A model generated the notes under the pieces. It searched no databases. It was given only the letters and a program-made list of their open reading frames with translations, and was not told the DNA's origin. The position numbers and the translations under genes were made by a program. 64,000 bases of DNA from Stenocarpella maydis (Eukaryota; Ascomycota; Sordariomycetes; Diaporthales; Diaporthaceae). This document shows positions 54,298 through 64,000 of this stretch, in pieces (within the stretch, counting starts at the first letter, position 1; the number at the start of each line of letters is the position of its first letter). The stretch is taken from contig NQMI01000059.1 of assembly GCA_002270565.1 (NCBI GenBank), positions 186,001-250,000 of the forward strand. The letters run 5' to 3'.

Positions 54298-56499
54298 CAT
54301 GGCATTTCGGTACCGTCGTCGGCAATCAGAATTTGCTCCGTCTCGCCTGTCCTGCTGCCCCCTTTATATCCTTCACCCCTGCTATAGCGCGCCATGATTG
54401 GGTCCTTTTCGACCGAGCCTACTGTATTCCGCACACGCTACCATGTTCCCCAGCCACGACGACCATACGCGTGAATTAGCCGAATCAAACATTGAACAGA
54501 GCCACACCGGCCATGTGGGGACCCTACCGAGGTACACTACTTTTATTTTGTTTTTTGTCATTCATCAACGGATTTCATCCAGAACTCCCGGTCCTGACGA
54601 CGTGTCATGCACCGTCTGGCCGTCCCGTCGTCCTATTTTTGGTCTATCTACTGTAGTGTACACTAGTATACGATGTGGAGCCCCCTGACCCCGGAAGGGC
54701 ATGCGATCATCACAGTGATCTCCAGGGCTCTCCTGGGGCTCACCTGTGCCTTGCAGCACTACTCCCAACCTGCCAGCCTTGCCAGCCTGCGACGCGATTG
54801 CTTGCATCCCAAGGACCCATCATACTGGATCATGATCTACAGGGTGCTCGACTCCTTTGGAGGCAGCCCTTGAAAGACACCCGCACGCGATCCCACGGCC
54901 CAGCCCAGCACGGCCCAGCCCAGCACAGCCCTGCCCCGTGCAGATCTGCATTTGCAGCCTTTCGTCACAATCTGGCAGTTTGTGCTGACAGTCCTTGGCA
55001 GGCAAAGCAGCACGTCACCCATCGTTACGCTCAAGGACTCCAACACTGATGGATACCTGCTTGTTCTGCCAGGCCTGCTCCAGACATTATGCATGCTCCG
55101 ACGCTCGGTGGCATCACGGCTCACTGCTAGCTCGGTGGTGCGTCAATATTCCGTGAAACTTCCCAACCCTGATAAGCCAAGTCCAACATGTCACCGAACG
55201 CCAGCCTCCTCTTTTTTTTTCCCTTTTCCCCCCCCCTGCCGTCTTGTCCCAGTTAGGCAACTATTGGTAGCAAAGGTGGCAGCAAAGGGCCAGAGACCCC
55301 CATAGTTCAGGAAACGCCTCCCTGAGGACCCGCCGAGCATTGCGGCGTGTCACATTGCAGCATGCGGCCCGCGCTGAGCACCCGACACTTCTCCCGCTGC
55401 ATACGTAGTGCGGATACTACTGGCCTGGAAAAAAACACAGTCAGACGGAGTCGGGCCCCGAGGTTGATAGCATATGCACTACCATGTACACCGGGTTGTG
55501 CAATGGGGCCATCCCCCTCCTGCTCTCTGACCATCCTCGAGCCTCATTAATGTGCCAAGTCGATAGTCCGCCCCGAGTAGTTGGGTACGGTGTTTTCCGT
55601 TACCTAACCACATGCCCGGCTTGGTAGAGGCGTGCTGAAAGTAAGAACGACGACATGCACACACTCATATAGATATCTGCATGGCACCCGCGCGCGCGCA
55701 CACACATACACAACTCCAGTGCAGAGTTGTTCCCACATCGTCGCAACAGCCCCCAAATATGCCGTTGCACCGTGCGTTAGTCCGTCCGCTCCGGGTACGC
55801 ACGCGGTCACGTTTGTCGTCGACAGCCAACTCCGGATGCCAGCAATCTCGGGCTGCAGGAGCTGAACAAGTACGTCCAAACTCTGCATGCTCGGTCTGCT
55901 TACTAGTTAGTACACTACGTCTTTCGCGAAGCGTTCTGGATCTTTCCGTGCATTGCTCTAGTGGCACTCTTGCTGCACCAGTCCTAGCAGCCACCCCACA
56001 ACGATCCCGTCCCTCGGAGAAGCCCTCACCGTCGTGTTGGCCCCGTACTATTGCTAAGCGTCTGAGCGGTTAAATGTTTCTATTCCGAGTGCGAGTTACG
56101 AGCCAGTCAGCGCGGACGAGCGGGCAGGCAGAAGAGTTTGCTGCTCTAGCCCAGCCAGTGCTCATCTCTGTGGGCCTGGACGTCCCGTCTTACTGACTGA
56201 CCGACCGACCGACAAGGCATCTGCCGTGCTACACGTGCTTGACTCTTCCGAGGGCAGCATCTGATCCACCAACGTCAGGCAGTATTTACGCAGCTACACT
56301 GGCACTGCGTGACTGGCTTTGAAACGCTAGCGAGTGACCCTGTCCCCCGCGGACACCGCAGTCCACGGCAGCCTGGCGAGGGACAGTATCTGCGTCGATA
56401 TGGGCAGTGGTCCTGCACACATACGCTCGGGATGCGACTCTACGGCTGGCTGCACCTCTTGGATCACTATCCAGCATAAGATGGTCACCAGGGTCGAGC

Positions 56500-56514
56500 A
56501 AAAAGAGTGAAAAA
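56500..56514 (-). terminator. RNA polymerase III terminator of the tRNA gene
   Basis: Two T5 runs on the minus strand, about 10 and 20 bases past the 3' end of the tRNA-Glu gene, match pol III termination signals. Confidence 0.8.
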
Positions 56515-56523
56515 GAGATGGCC

Positions 56524-56594
56524 TCGGATACGGGGAATCGAACCCCGGGCTGGTGAGTGAGAGTCACCGATGTTAACCACTACACCATATCCGA
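56524..56594 (-). tRNA. tRNA-Glu (CTC anticodon)
   Basis: The minus strand folds as a full cloverleaf. The acceptor arm pairs TCGGATA with TATCCGA. The D region is GTGTAGTGGTTAACATC. The anticodon arm is GGTGA-CTCTCAC-TCACC with anticodon CTC. The T arm is CGGGG-TTCGATT-CCCCG. Internal promoter boxes A (TGTAGTGGTTAA) and B (GGTTCGATTCC) are intact. There is no intron. T5 terminators follow. It reads GAG codons. Confidence 0.95.
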
Positions 56595-56765
56595 CTACAG
56601 TGTGAGGACCTGTTGATATTTTCGTGGAATTTCGTGGGCTACATGAATCAAGGGCAGGGCGGCTTCGCTGTGTGGGGCGGCGCGCTCTTCTGTGTCGACA
56701 AGCCAGGCTCTGCACTGGGCGACCCACCAACCGAACCTGAGCCCAGCAAGAACGCACACTATCGC

Positions 56766-58481
56766 TCAGTCATCACTCCCTGCCTTGAACTTGTCCGACT
56801 TTGAGCGCCGCACCGACCATCTCGACATGCTAACAGCCTGCTTCCGGGCCATATATGCGAGGTACGGCCAATGCTTGTCGTCTTCCTTCGGCGATGGCGA
56901 CTGGCTGACAGGGCCATTGCCCATCGGCTCGAACGCTGGTTGTATCGAGTACACGGGGGAAGTGATCATGTTATCCAGCTCGTGGATGACAGGCTGAATT
57001 GTCTTGCTCGGCAATGTTTTCTGCTCGAACATGGTTGCGACTTGCTGATCCAGTGGCGTGAACGGGGTGTCGGCGGTTGGCGAAGCCTGGACAGGGCTAG
57101 GTAGGCTCACCTGGCTCGAGTGTCGGCTGAGCCCCGGCGGCGAGAGCAATGGCGAGGATGGCGAGAGCGGCGACACTGCATGCGCGCTGCTGCCCGGGTC
57201 AAGTGTCGTCGGCCGTGCTCGTTGCGACATCTCTGGGATCAAGGCCTGGAGACCAACGAGCGGAGGCAGAGGGCTGGTGGTGATCCTGGGGCGCCGGGCA
57301 TCGCTGTTGAAGCGAGAAAGGGGGAGTTCGCGCATGGCCATATCGGGTGCATCTCGGACTTCCTGCTGGGGTCCTATTGCCCTCTCTGAGGCGGAGGGGT
57401 ATGGTGACCCTGGCAACCGTCCTGCTTGCATCGGTGCCGGTTGGTTGGATTGTGGATATGATGGCTGCCCACCGCTCACCACGCGCAAATCCAGAGGCTT
57501 GTACGTCAAGTGTGAGTGAGTTCGAAGGGACGCTTCGTCCCGTGCTCGTGGACGAGCGGTGAGTCCTTCCACCATCTCCCCGGGCCATGACCCCACGGAA
57601 TGCTCAGAGAAGGTGAGTGTCTCCGACTCGCCATCGTCATGTTCATTGATAAACGGCATCATCACGGCTGCTGTCGGCGATGACGGTGTGACAGCTATAC
57701 CGATCTGTGCGTTCTCTGCCGTGCCAACAGCCGGCGCCATCTCGGACGGGACCGGCAGCGCTCTGAAATCCCTCCGCGGTCTCTGCAGTATTGACTGTAT
57801 CAAGGAGACATTCTCGAAGCCGCTGTGTCGCTGCTGCCACCACGACCCGGTTGCATCATGTCTCCTCCTGTCCTCCTCACTGATGTCCGCCGAGCCGTGG
57901 ACGAGGAATCTTTCGAGCCGGTCGAGGGCAGCCAGAACGGCGGTATGATGGGATGTCAAGGCCAGCGTCCACGAGAATAACTCGTCGGGAGACAGGCCCG
58001 ATCCGGCAGCTACGGGTGCCGCCGATGCGGGCAAAGAAAGGCTCCTGCTCCTTTTCCTCAGGTTCTTCAGCCGTATTATCGATGACCGTGGCGGCTCGTA
58101 CGGCGGCCACCGATGCCGCTCCAGGAACGGGCCGAGCTCGTAAATGCTGCGCGTGGCGGCCGTGATTGCGCCATTGATGTGGCTCAGGAGCGGCCGCGCC
58201 GTATCCGTCTCCTCGAAGGCCTGGAGACTATCGTTCCGTAGTGAGATGAGATATTGGGTGTCGTTGCGCAGGATCAACAAGAGATTGAAACAGGCCTGTG
58301 CCTCGTCGGAAATCGAAGTCCGAGGTTCCGATCTGGCCTCATGCTCGTAGGAGGCACGGGGGCTCTGCGGCTGATGGTCGCTCGAGGGCGGAAATGTGCT
58401 GGCCCTCCCCAGAAGCATCTTCGGGTGAACCCTGACAAGCGTGCCCTTTACGATGGAATCCCAACAATCTCCCTCGCCCAT
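56766..58481 (-). CDS. Ser/Pro-rich orphan protein
   Basis: Unrecognised 571-residue protein from the ATG at 58481 (MGEGDCWDSIVKGTLVRVHP). The frame is open 57 bases further upstream, but only with a TTG. Residues about 55-250 seem folded and helical: ISDEAQACFNLLLILRNDTQ, SHINGAITAATRSIYELGPF, LALTSHHTAVLAALDRLERF. This resembles the helical N-terminal domain of fungal orphans sometimes compared with STAND or Het-associated N-terminal regions. That comparison is weak. Residues 260-540 are Ser/Pro-rich and likely disordered. The C-terminus is basic (YMARKQAVSMSRWSVRRSKS). There are no membrane segments. A single long exon with good codon bias supports a real gene. Its 5' neighbour region is empty, and the tRNA lies just downstream. 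Confidence 0.7.
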   Translation of the reverse strand: MGEGDCWDSIVKGTLVRVHPKMLLGRASTFPPSSDHQPQSPRASYEHEARSEPRTSISDEAQACFNLLLILRNDTQYLISLRNDSLQAFEETDTARPLLSHINGAITAATRSIYELGPFLERHRWPPYEPPRSSIIRLKNLRKRSRSLSLPASAAPVAAGSGLSPDELFSWTLALTSHHTAVLAALDRLERFLVHGSADISEEDRRRHDATGSWWQQRHSGFENVSLIQSILQRPRRDFRALPVPSEMAPAVGTAENAQIGIAVTPSSPTAAVMMPFINEHDDGESETLTFSEHSVGSWPGEMVEGLTARPRARDEASLRTHSHLTYKPLDLRVVSGGQPSYPQSNQPAPMQAGRLPGSPYPSASERAIGPQQEVRDAPDMAMRELPLSRFNSDARRPRITTSPLPPLVGLQALIPEMSQRARPTTLDPGSSAHAVSPLSPSSPLLSPPGLSRHSSQVSLPSPVQASPTADTPFTPLDQQVATMFEQKTLPSKTIQPVIHELDNMITSPVYSIQPAFEPMGNGPVSQSPSPKEDDKHWPYLAYMARKQAVSMSRWSVRRSKSDKFKAGSDD

Positions 58482-60537
58482 CCTTTGAGATGCAGGAGGA
58501 ATGGCCAATCTCTCCAGCTCTCTCTTGTCGCCGCCCAACGGGTATGAGGAGGGAAACAGTCAGCACCGAGCGGGGGAACCGCTTATTGAGACAATTCCCA
58601 CGTTGGTAACAGTCTACTATGTAGGACCCGGGATGCCAACTTATTGTCTGTTCTGTCATGTGTCTCTCGATGCCCGTGGCTTGGTCGGGCCCGATGAAAG
58701 CCACGCCTGCCTCTCACAGGCCGGGCCCTGTGATCCCGAGGGGGGAAAGGGCCAATCATTTCTCCATCGGTGTGTGGGCTTGCATGGAGGGGCTTTGGCC
58801 GCAGGAGGCAGGCTGGCCAAATATTGCGGCCATGCACGCGGGCTGGCTCGCAGGTCATTGGCCACCTGGCATGCAGAGCAAGCACCATTACGATGGAGAA
58901 AGTCAGCGCCCAGCCGAGCATGAACTGCAGGTAAGCCAAGCAGCACACACCCGGGAGGCAAGGGAGGGGAGAAACGCGCGCAAGGACGACCCGAGCAATC
59001 AGCTAGCCGGGCTGCATCTGCGCTTGTTTGCCCAGTGCCACACGCTGCAAGAGGTAGACGCAGTGGTTCCCGGCTCCCATGCGACATTGGGTGGGTGGCG
59101 GCTCGGCTGCCTGCTTTCTCGCTGTTTTCTTGTTGCAACCACGCTGCAGCCCCGGGGTTTGACGAGCTTCTCATCGCCGCCAGCACACAACCCGTGGGAT
59201 TGGGCACGCCAGGTTCTTTTGGTCTTCCATGCCGTTCCCGCGGCCCTGGTTCTTGCGGGTCCTCTTGGGATTTCATTCCTTCGAAGGATGATGGTCGTGA
59301 ACAAGGTGGATATCACATGATTGAACTTTTGTGGGACCCTGATCCTGATACTCGTGGTTCTCCCTCTCACTTTGTCCTTCTCTCCGCCGTCTCCCCGCCT
59401 ACTCTCTATTACTCTGTACCGTTCGGCATTGCCTCTCCAAGCCACACCGGTTCCCAATCAATGGGTTACACACGATGCACCTCAGGAGGGATCGTCATTT
59501 CCGGCTGACACCTGTCTGCCCCTGGCTGGTCGCTTACTTTCACCAATCCCGGGCTACAAGCTACGATATCTGCCCCNTTTTTTTTTTTGGTGCATCCGAG
59601 TACCGCCACGTTCGTTGCGCGTGTGATCTGTCCGGTGCCGGCGAATCCTGTCGTGGATAAAAGACGCCCAGGAACGCGTTCATCTTGTGCGACGGGCTGC
59701 CTTGCTGCGGGCTCTCTGCCGTGCGGGCGACGGAGAGCTGGCCTGGAGGTATGAGGGCGCCATCCCCTTCACCTAGCCCTAGATCCACGAGCACCTGGCA
59801 TGGTCACTCTGCAATCTGCCTCGGGGCCAGAGGTGATGGCTATCCTCAACGTGCTCCTGGTTCAGATATCCCAGACTCCGCAGCTCCGCCGGCTCCTTTT
59901 TCAAGTACGGCGCTGGCAGGGCCCGGTCTAGGCCCGAGACAGCCGCAGTCGGCTTGGTAGTCGCGAGCTCCGCGAAGCCCCTGGAATTAATCGGGCGGCT
60001 TGAACGTGTCACGAGGCAGTTGTCCCGTCGTGAAAATCCATGGCTTTGATTGCTGACATAGGGATGGTGAAGAGCATTGGTGAAACTTCTACTCGCTTCA
60101 TAGGGAGCACAGCTGGGTAGTTCCAGGCTCTTGCTGATTGTGTCTCGGCTTTATCATCCATCCATTGCTAATAAATATGCCAACCATATACTCCGTATAT
60201 GGCTTCAAACTCAGAAGCACTGGTGGGTGTTGATGGGTGTCGCAGCCCCCAACCCAGCAGCTGAACTCAGACATCGCCCTTGACAGGCTATTGGGATCGC
60301 ACAATATCATTTGTTGTTTTTCCTGCCATGTTTTTGTGATGAAATTAAGCGAGGCCTAGATCCAATTATGTAATATACATCATCTTATCACTACCAGCAC
60401 TTGTCCTACCTCTGTGCATCACGAAGACATCTCAAAGCATATTACAGCTAATGTACCCGTTTCATTGTACAGCAGTCCCAGTGGAGCATACGTCTACGCT
60501 CAGTTGGATCTTCAGCATTGGCCTACAGAATTTGAAA
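58482..60537. other. Intergenic region, no supported gene
   Basis: Presumed promoter of the Ser/Pro-rich gene, then unassigned sequence. A single N at 59577 is followed by ten T. Frames at 58656-59508 overlap on both strands and show no family resemblance. Sequence turns AT-rich after about 60040. Confidence 0.5.
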
Positions 60538-62372
60538 TGCCTTTCTCGCCCCAGCAATCACCGTCGGCGCAGCCGTTCCTAAGTGCAACTACTGGTCATG
60601 CGAGAGATGACAACGCCGGATCCGTTGCGCGGCCCCCAGGCCAGCAGGCTCAACGCTCTCAACAGCACAGCCGCTCAAAGTGACGACCTGCCGGAGAAGG
60701 CTACAGTCGCACATTCATGGAAATTCGAGTTTTGTAGTGCAATCCTGCTCCTCGTCTCTGTAGCAGCCATACCCATAACCCTCTTACCCCATGATGGACG
60801 ACGGTCTCTGCCCCAGTGGCCCTTTTCCATATCGATCAATACTCTGCTATCAATCTCCTCGATGGTCCTGAAAGCATGTCTCGGGTTTCTCGTCTGCTAG
60901 TGGCATCGGGTAACTCCAGTGGAGCTGGTACCTGGAGGCTCGGCCGTTGAGAGACGTTGTTTTGTTCCACGGGGCGGCGAATAGAAGTTCTGGGCTCCAT
61001 CCGATGGATATGGGCCAGCGGGCGACATCAGCCGTTGGTCAGTCTGGGGGCCCTGATTACCGTTATCGCAGTTTCTATCGATCTTTTTATCCAGCAGCTT
61101 ATTCGAACGATTGACTGCAATGGGAAATTGCCCAACGACACACCGGCACACGCCCCTCGGACGAACTACCTTGGACTTCAAAAGCCCGGAGCTATACGAC
61201 GGCTTACGGCCCGTTGTTGTGGCTGGCCAGAACCGATTTCAGAACCTCACCGGTTCCAGCTGCTCAACGGGCAATTCCACCTTCAAAGATACGTATAGCA
61301 GCCTCGCGTTCTGCAGCCGGTGCGTCGACAAGTCATCTGAAGTTGCTATAGATAGACTATGCGACAGTCAAGATTTCATGGAAGGATATTGTGATGGTTC
61401 ACCGAAATTGTGGAATCTTACTACACCGTGGCCACCATTCTATCTAAACTTTTATTATGATGCCTCCGAGCTGCCCACCAACTCGGACATGTTCTCGGTC
61501 CAATGCATTGAGCAGTACAACAACGCGGGTAAGGAGGGACACGCTGGTGCAAGGCATCCAATTCGGGCCGATTCTCAGGCAAAGTTCTGATATCGGTACT
61601 TTATCAGGATGCAATAATTCTGCCACAAAGGACAGCTGGCGCTGCCGAGGTTATGGAGCTGCCGTATGCGACCTACGGCCCTGCGTACGAACCTATTCAT
61701 GTTCGATTGAGGCAGGGCTGATCGAGAAAACTGTTGCGGAGGGAGTCTGATTTTGATCAAAGGATTGGGGCTTCGGCAAGCCTCCCGGGGCGGTACCCGA
61801 AGATGGAGACGTATCTAGCACGGTGCTCTTTGGCCTCTTAGACCTTGAGTGTATCACGAATTCCGATCGTGAGAACCTCATTAAAGACGGGTACGACGTC
61901 GACGCCGCGGGGCGCTGGCTTTCGTACAACACCACCTCCTTCCCCTACAACGACGTTCACAACACCTCATCATCACAGTACCCCCAGTCTCTTCTGGCCC
62001 GCGACTGTTTATACATCATCGAACAACCCCATCATCGAGTACCTCTGGTTGGACTACTTTATCTACCTCCTCAACGGCTCCGTAATGTATAAGAACCTTT
62101 ATGACTACACATTGTATCGGTACATTCCCTACAATCCAGAATGCGCGGACCAGCTCACGTTCTCCGGCAACGTCTCCATAGAGGGAACCGATGAAATTTT
62201 CGCGAACCTCACGCAGGCCCTGCCGCTCTGGGCGCGCGCAAACGGCCACTGGAACCACAGTCGGCGGGCAGGGGGCGACGTGCTGCACGGGCCGGCCGGG
62301 GATGGGTGGGTGCATGAAGACGTGCTGGCGGCTGACAAAGACGAAGCCGGGCCGGGGGCCTGCACAGGGTGA
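60538..62372 (+). pseudogene. DUF3176 membrane protein pseudogene
   Basis: Remnant of a fungal DUF3176 protein, a multi-pass membrane family of unknown role. Homologous pieces lie in order but in different frames. In 60583-60900: WKFEFCSAILLLVSVAAIPI and SLPQWPFSISINTLLSISSM. In 60957-61298: HQPLVSLGALITVIAVSIDL and FIQQLIRTIDC. In 61111-61590: LTGSSCSTGNSTFKDTYSSL and AFCSRCVD. In 61457-61990: TVLFGLLDLECITNSDRENL. In 61845-62372: IEYLWLDYFIYLLNGSVMYK. At least four frameshifts are needed. Extra stops include a TAA near 60920 where LQWSWYLEARPLRDV follows (family members have Gln there) and two TGAs at 61748-61756. The TAA fits a C-to-T change of CAA. Sequencing errors alone are unlikely to explain so many lesions. 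Confidence 0.8.
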
Positions 62373-64000
62373 TGGGTCGGTGGATGATATGTAAGAGCTT
62401 TCGGGCAGGATGTTTGTGCAGCTCCATGAGGGGCATAGGAAATACATATACCGGCTGCGGCAGGTTAGAGCGCGAGTAAAGAAAGAGCAGCATTCAGGCA
62501 GTAGTTGGGATTTTGATCACGGTTTGTCCTATAGGGGCGTGTTATGTCAAATATTATGAAGGATTTTTATGACACACTTTTGCGTTTGAGTAGTAGCTTA
62601 CTGAAGAGGACTCGGAGTTGGATAGACTTACCTCCCAGGCTCATCAAAAGCCACATTTCTCCTTGCTTACATAGAGAATTCTTGATGGAAAATATTCAGA
62701 TTACATTCATATATAGAAAACTGGGGGGGGGGGCTACCAAAATTACGTCCCTCTTTCTGTGAATATTATGACTAATAGCTGGGATTCAAAGGAACACTCT
62801 TCTAATAACCCAAGTGGCTTCTCACACAAAGCAACCCTGCATTGCTTGGTTATAGTTACATTTTAAAGCTACCTAGGTAGGACTGGCCATTGCCTAGTCT
62901 CAATACGGCTTTGGTAAATCTTTTGGGCTTGAGACTGGAGTGGTCGCACATCTGTCGAACAGGGAACCCCTTGGACATTCTTCAGGGGGTCATGATTTTG
63001 GCCTCATACTACTTCTAATACGAGTACTAGCTTTTCTTTTCTTTTTCTTTTTTCTTCTTTTCTTCTTTTCTTATGTTTCATTTTTTTTTCTTCTTTGGCA
63101 ACTTAGAGGTCCTTTCAGGACTCATTGACATACATAATACCTCAGGCTGCTCTACAGGCTGGAATTCTGAACTTTCTATTTCCAGATGCTTCTACGTTCA
63201 CCTTCCAGGCAGGATCTTATAGCTTTGATAGTTTCATCAGCCCTTAACACATCGAATAGTGCCATTGGGCTTCTTGTCTTTCAAGGCTTTGAAGTTGGTA
63301 TAACTACTTCATGGCAAAATTGAGGAATGCAGCATGTATCGTGCAGGTGGACCCAAGACATCGATCATGTCACTGAGGCAAAACCTGGAGTGGGCATGAG
63401 AATTCAGTTTTTACAGTACTTGCCAGACCTTCCAAGGTGGGTAAAAGAAAACTGGCTACGGGAAAGAGTACATGGTAGTGTGCTTGTAGGCTGCCAGTGG
63501 TGCGTTCGATTTTTGGATTAATTTGGGATGGCAAAGGCCCAAGTAAGCTATTTGAAGCTTTTTGGGCAACAATCAGTTATTCCTGTTTGAAGTAGCCTTG
63601 ATATAATAACCGGAAAGGGGACTGGCAAGCGTTGAGGTACATCTGGATCACTTATGCAGGTAGAGGTACATTTGTGAAGGCAACATTATGCAATCAGATA
63701 CTGACGCAACCTTGCAATGCTCAGTCAAGTCACAGAATCATGTATTTCTGCTCAGAGTTGATAATACAGAGCATCATGTGCTTGATGCAGTTCATGATAG
63801 TGGTAGTGGATAGTCTCCATAATAGGGTTGTGCCTTCGGGGATTGGACTACACTATACCAGGCAGAAGAGTTGCAGTGACCCGGTCTAAGAATGTGGCTT
63901 GTGGAGCCGAGATTGTGAGGCTCTCGTCCCTCAAGGTTCAAGGGTCCTGCTGTTGTTGCAAGAGACCCCGTTCCCTCCTTTTCCCGGCCAATCCAGTGGA
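62373..64000. other. AT-rich gene-poor end of the window
   Basis: Contains a run of nine G at 62725, a CTTTT-rich pyrimidine tract at 63030-63100 and an ACCTAGGTAG motif near 62871. Short frames at 63327-63521 and 63632-63889 lack recognisable features. It looks like decayed mobile-element or RIP-affected DNA continuing past the window. Confidence 0.5.

Larger units (their letters stand above)
51524..56523. other. Five-kilobase stretch without a supported gene
   Basis: No frame shows a family signature or coherent splice structure. The first part (51524-52370) is probably the cyclin promoter. Features are simple: poly-T at 52028, poly-C at 52940 and 55230, CCAACCT repeats at 53755-53785, AAGAGC repeats at 54268-54297, CAGCCCAGCACGGCC repeats at 54899-54930, and CCGACCGACC near 56203. 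Frames at 52629-53270 and 53931-54479 are open but rich in Cys, Trp and Arg with no motifs. A non-coding RNA gene cannot be excluded. Confidence 0.5.

Noticed and set aside
63880..63960. tRNA-like GGTTCAAGGGTCC near the right end
   Set aside because: No matching acceptor, D or anticodon arms could be folded around it.

Overview
The window is nuclear DNA of a filamentous ascomycete. Most genes carry short introns (about 55-150 bp) with GTRNGT donors and CTRAC branch points close to the acceptor. The protein set is typical of Pezizomycotina: galactokinase, Sgt2, Afg1, a Ppg1-type phosphatase, a secreted M28 aminopeptidase, DUF1295 and DUF3176 proteins, and poorly characterised secreted Leu/Gln/Asn-rich proteins. 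Coding DNA is GC-rich and broken by AT-rich, gene-poor stretches with decayed repeats, which suggests Sordariomycetes, perhaps Hypocreales. The genus cannot be read from the sequence. There are two assembly blemishes: a 44-base N gap at 1834-1877 and a single N at 59577.

Layout. 1-6.7 kb: a C2H2-type regulator with a His-Gln-Gln repeat, behind a long microsatellite-rich upstream region. 6.7-12.5 kb: galactokinase, a broken phytanoyl-CoA dioxygenase remnant in AT-rich DNA, and an F-box protein. 12.5-23 kb is housekeeping: Sgt2, a RING-CH membrane ligase, Afg1 (with a GC-AG intron), a DUF1295 membrane protein and a secreted leucine aminopeptidase. 23-31 kb: a Gly/Tyr/Pro-rich protein, a MITE-like element, pyridoxamine-phosphate oxidase and a Ppg1-like phosphatase. 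31-37 kb is an accessory zone: a decayed gene cut by a dispersed repeat, an AT-rich DUF7924-like gene and a small orphan. 37-42.4 kb holds two related secreted Leu/Gln/Asn-rich proteins whose 5' leaders have the same intron architecture. 42.4-47.4 kb is AT-rich decayed DNA around a small RING-like gene. 47-52 kb: a large orphan disordered protein and a cyclin-box protein. 52-64 kb: a long empty stretch, tRNA-Glu(CTC), a Ser/Pro-rich orphan, and a DUF3176 pseudogene with several frameshifts and stops.

No biosynthetic cluster or operon-like unit is visible. Neighbouring genes mostly serve unrelated functions. The one clear local relationship is the secreted Leu/Gln/Asn-rich pair at 37.8 and 41.9 kb. 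Gene models were built by hand from reading frames, splice motifs and family resemblance, without transcript data or database searches.
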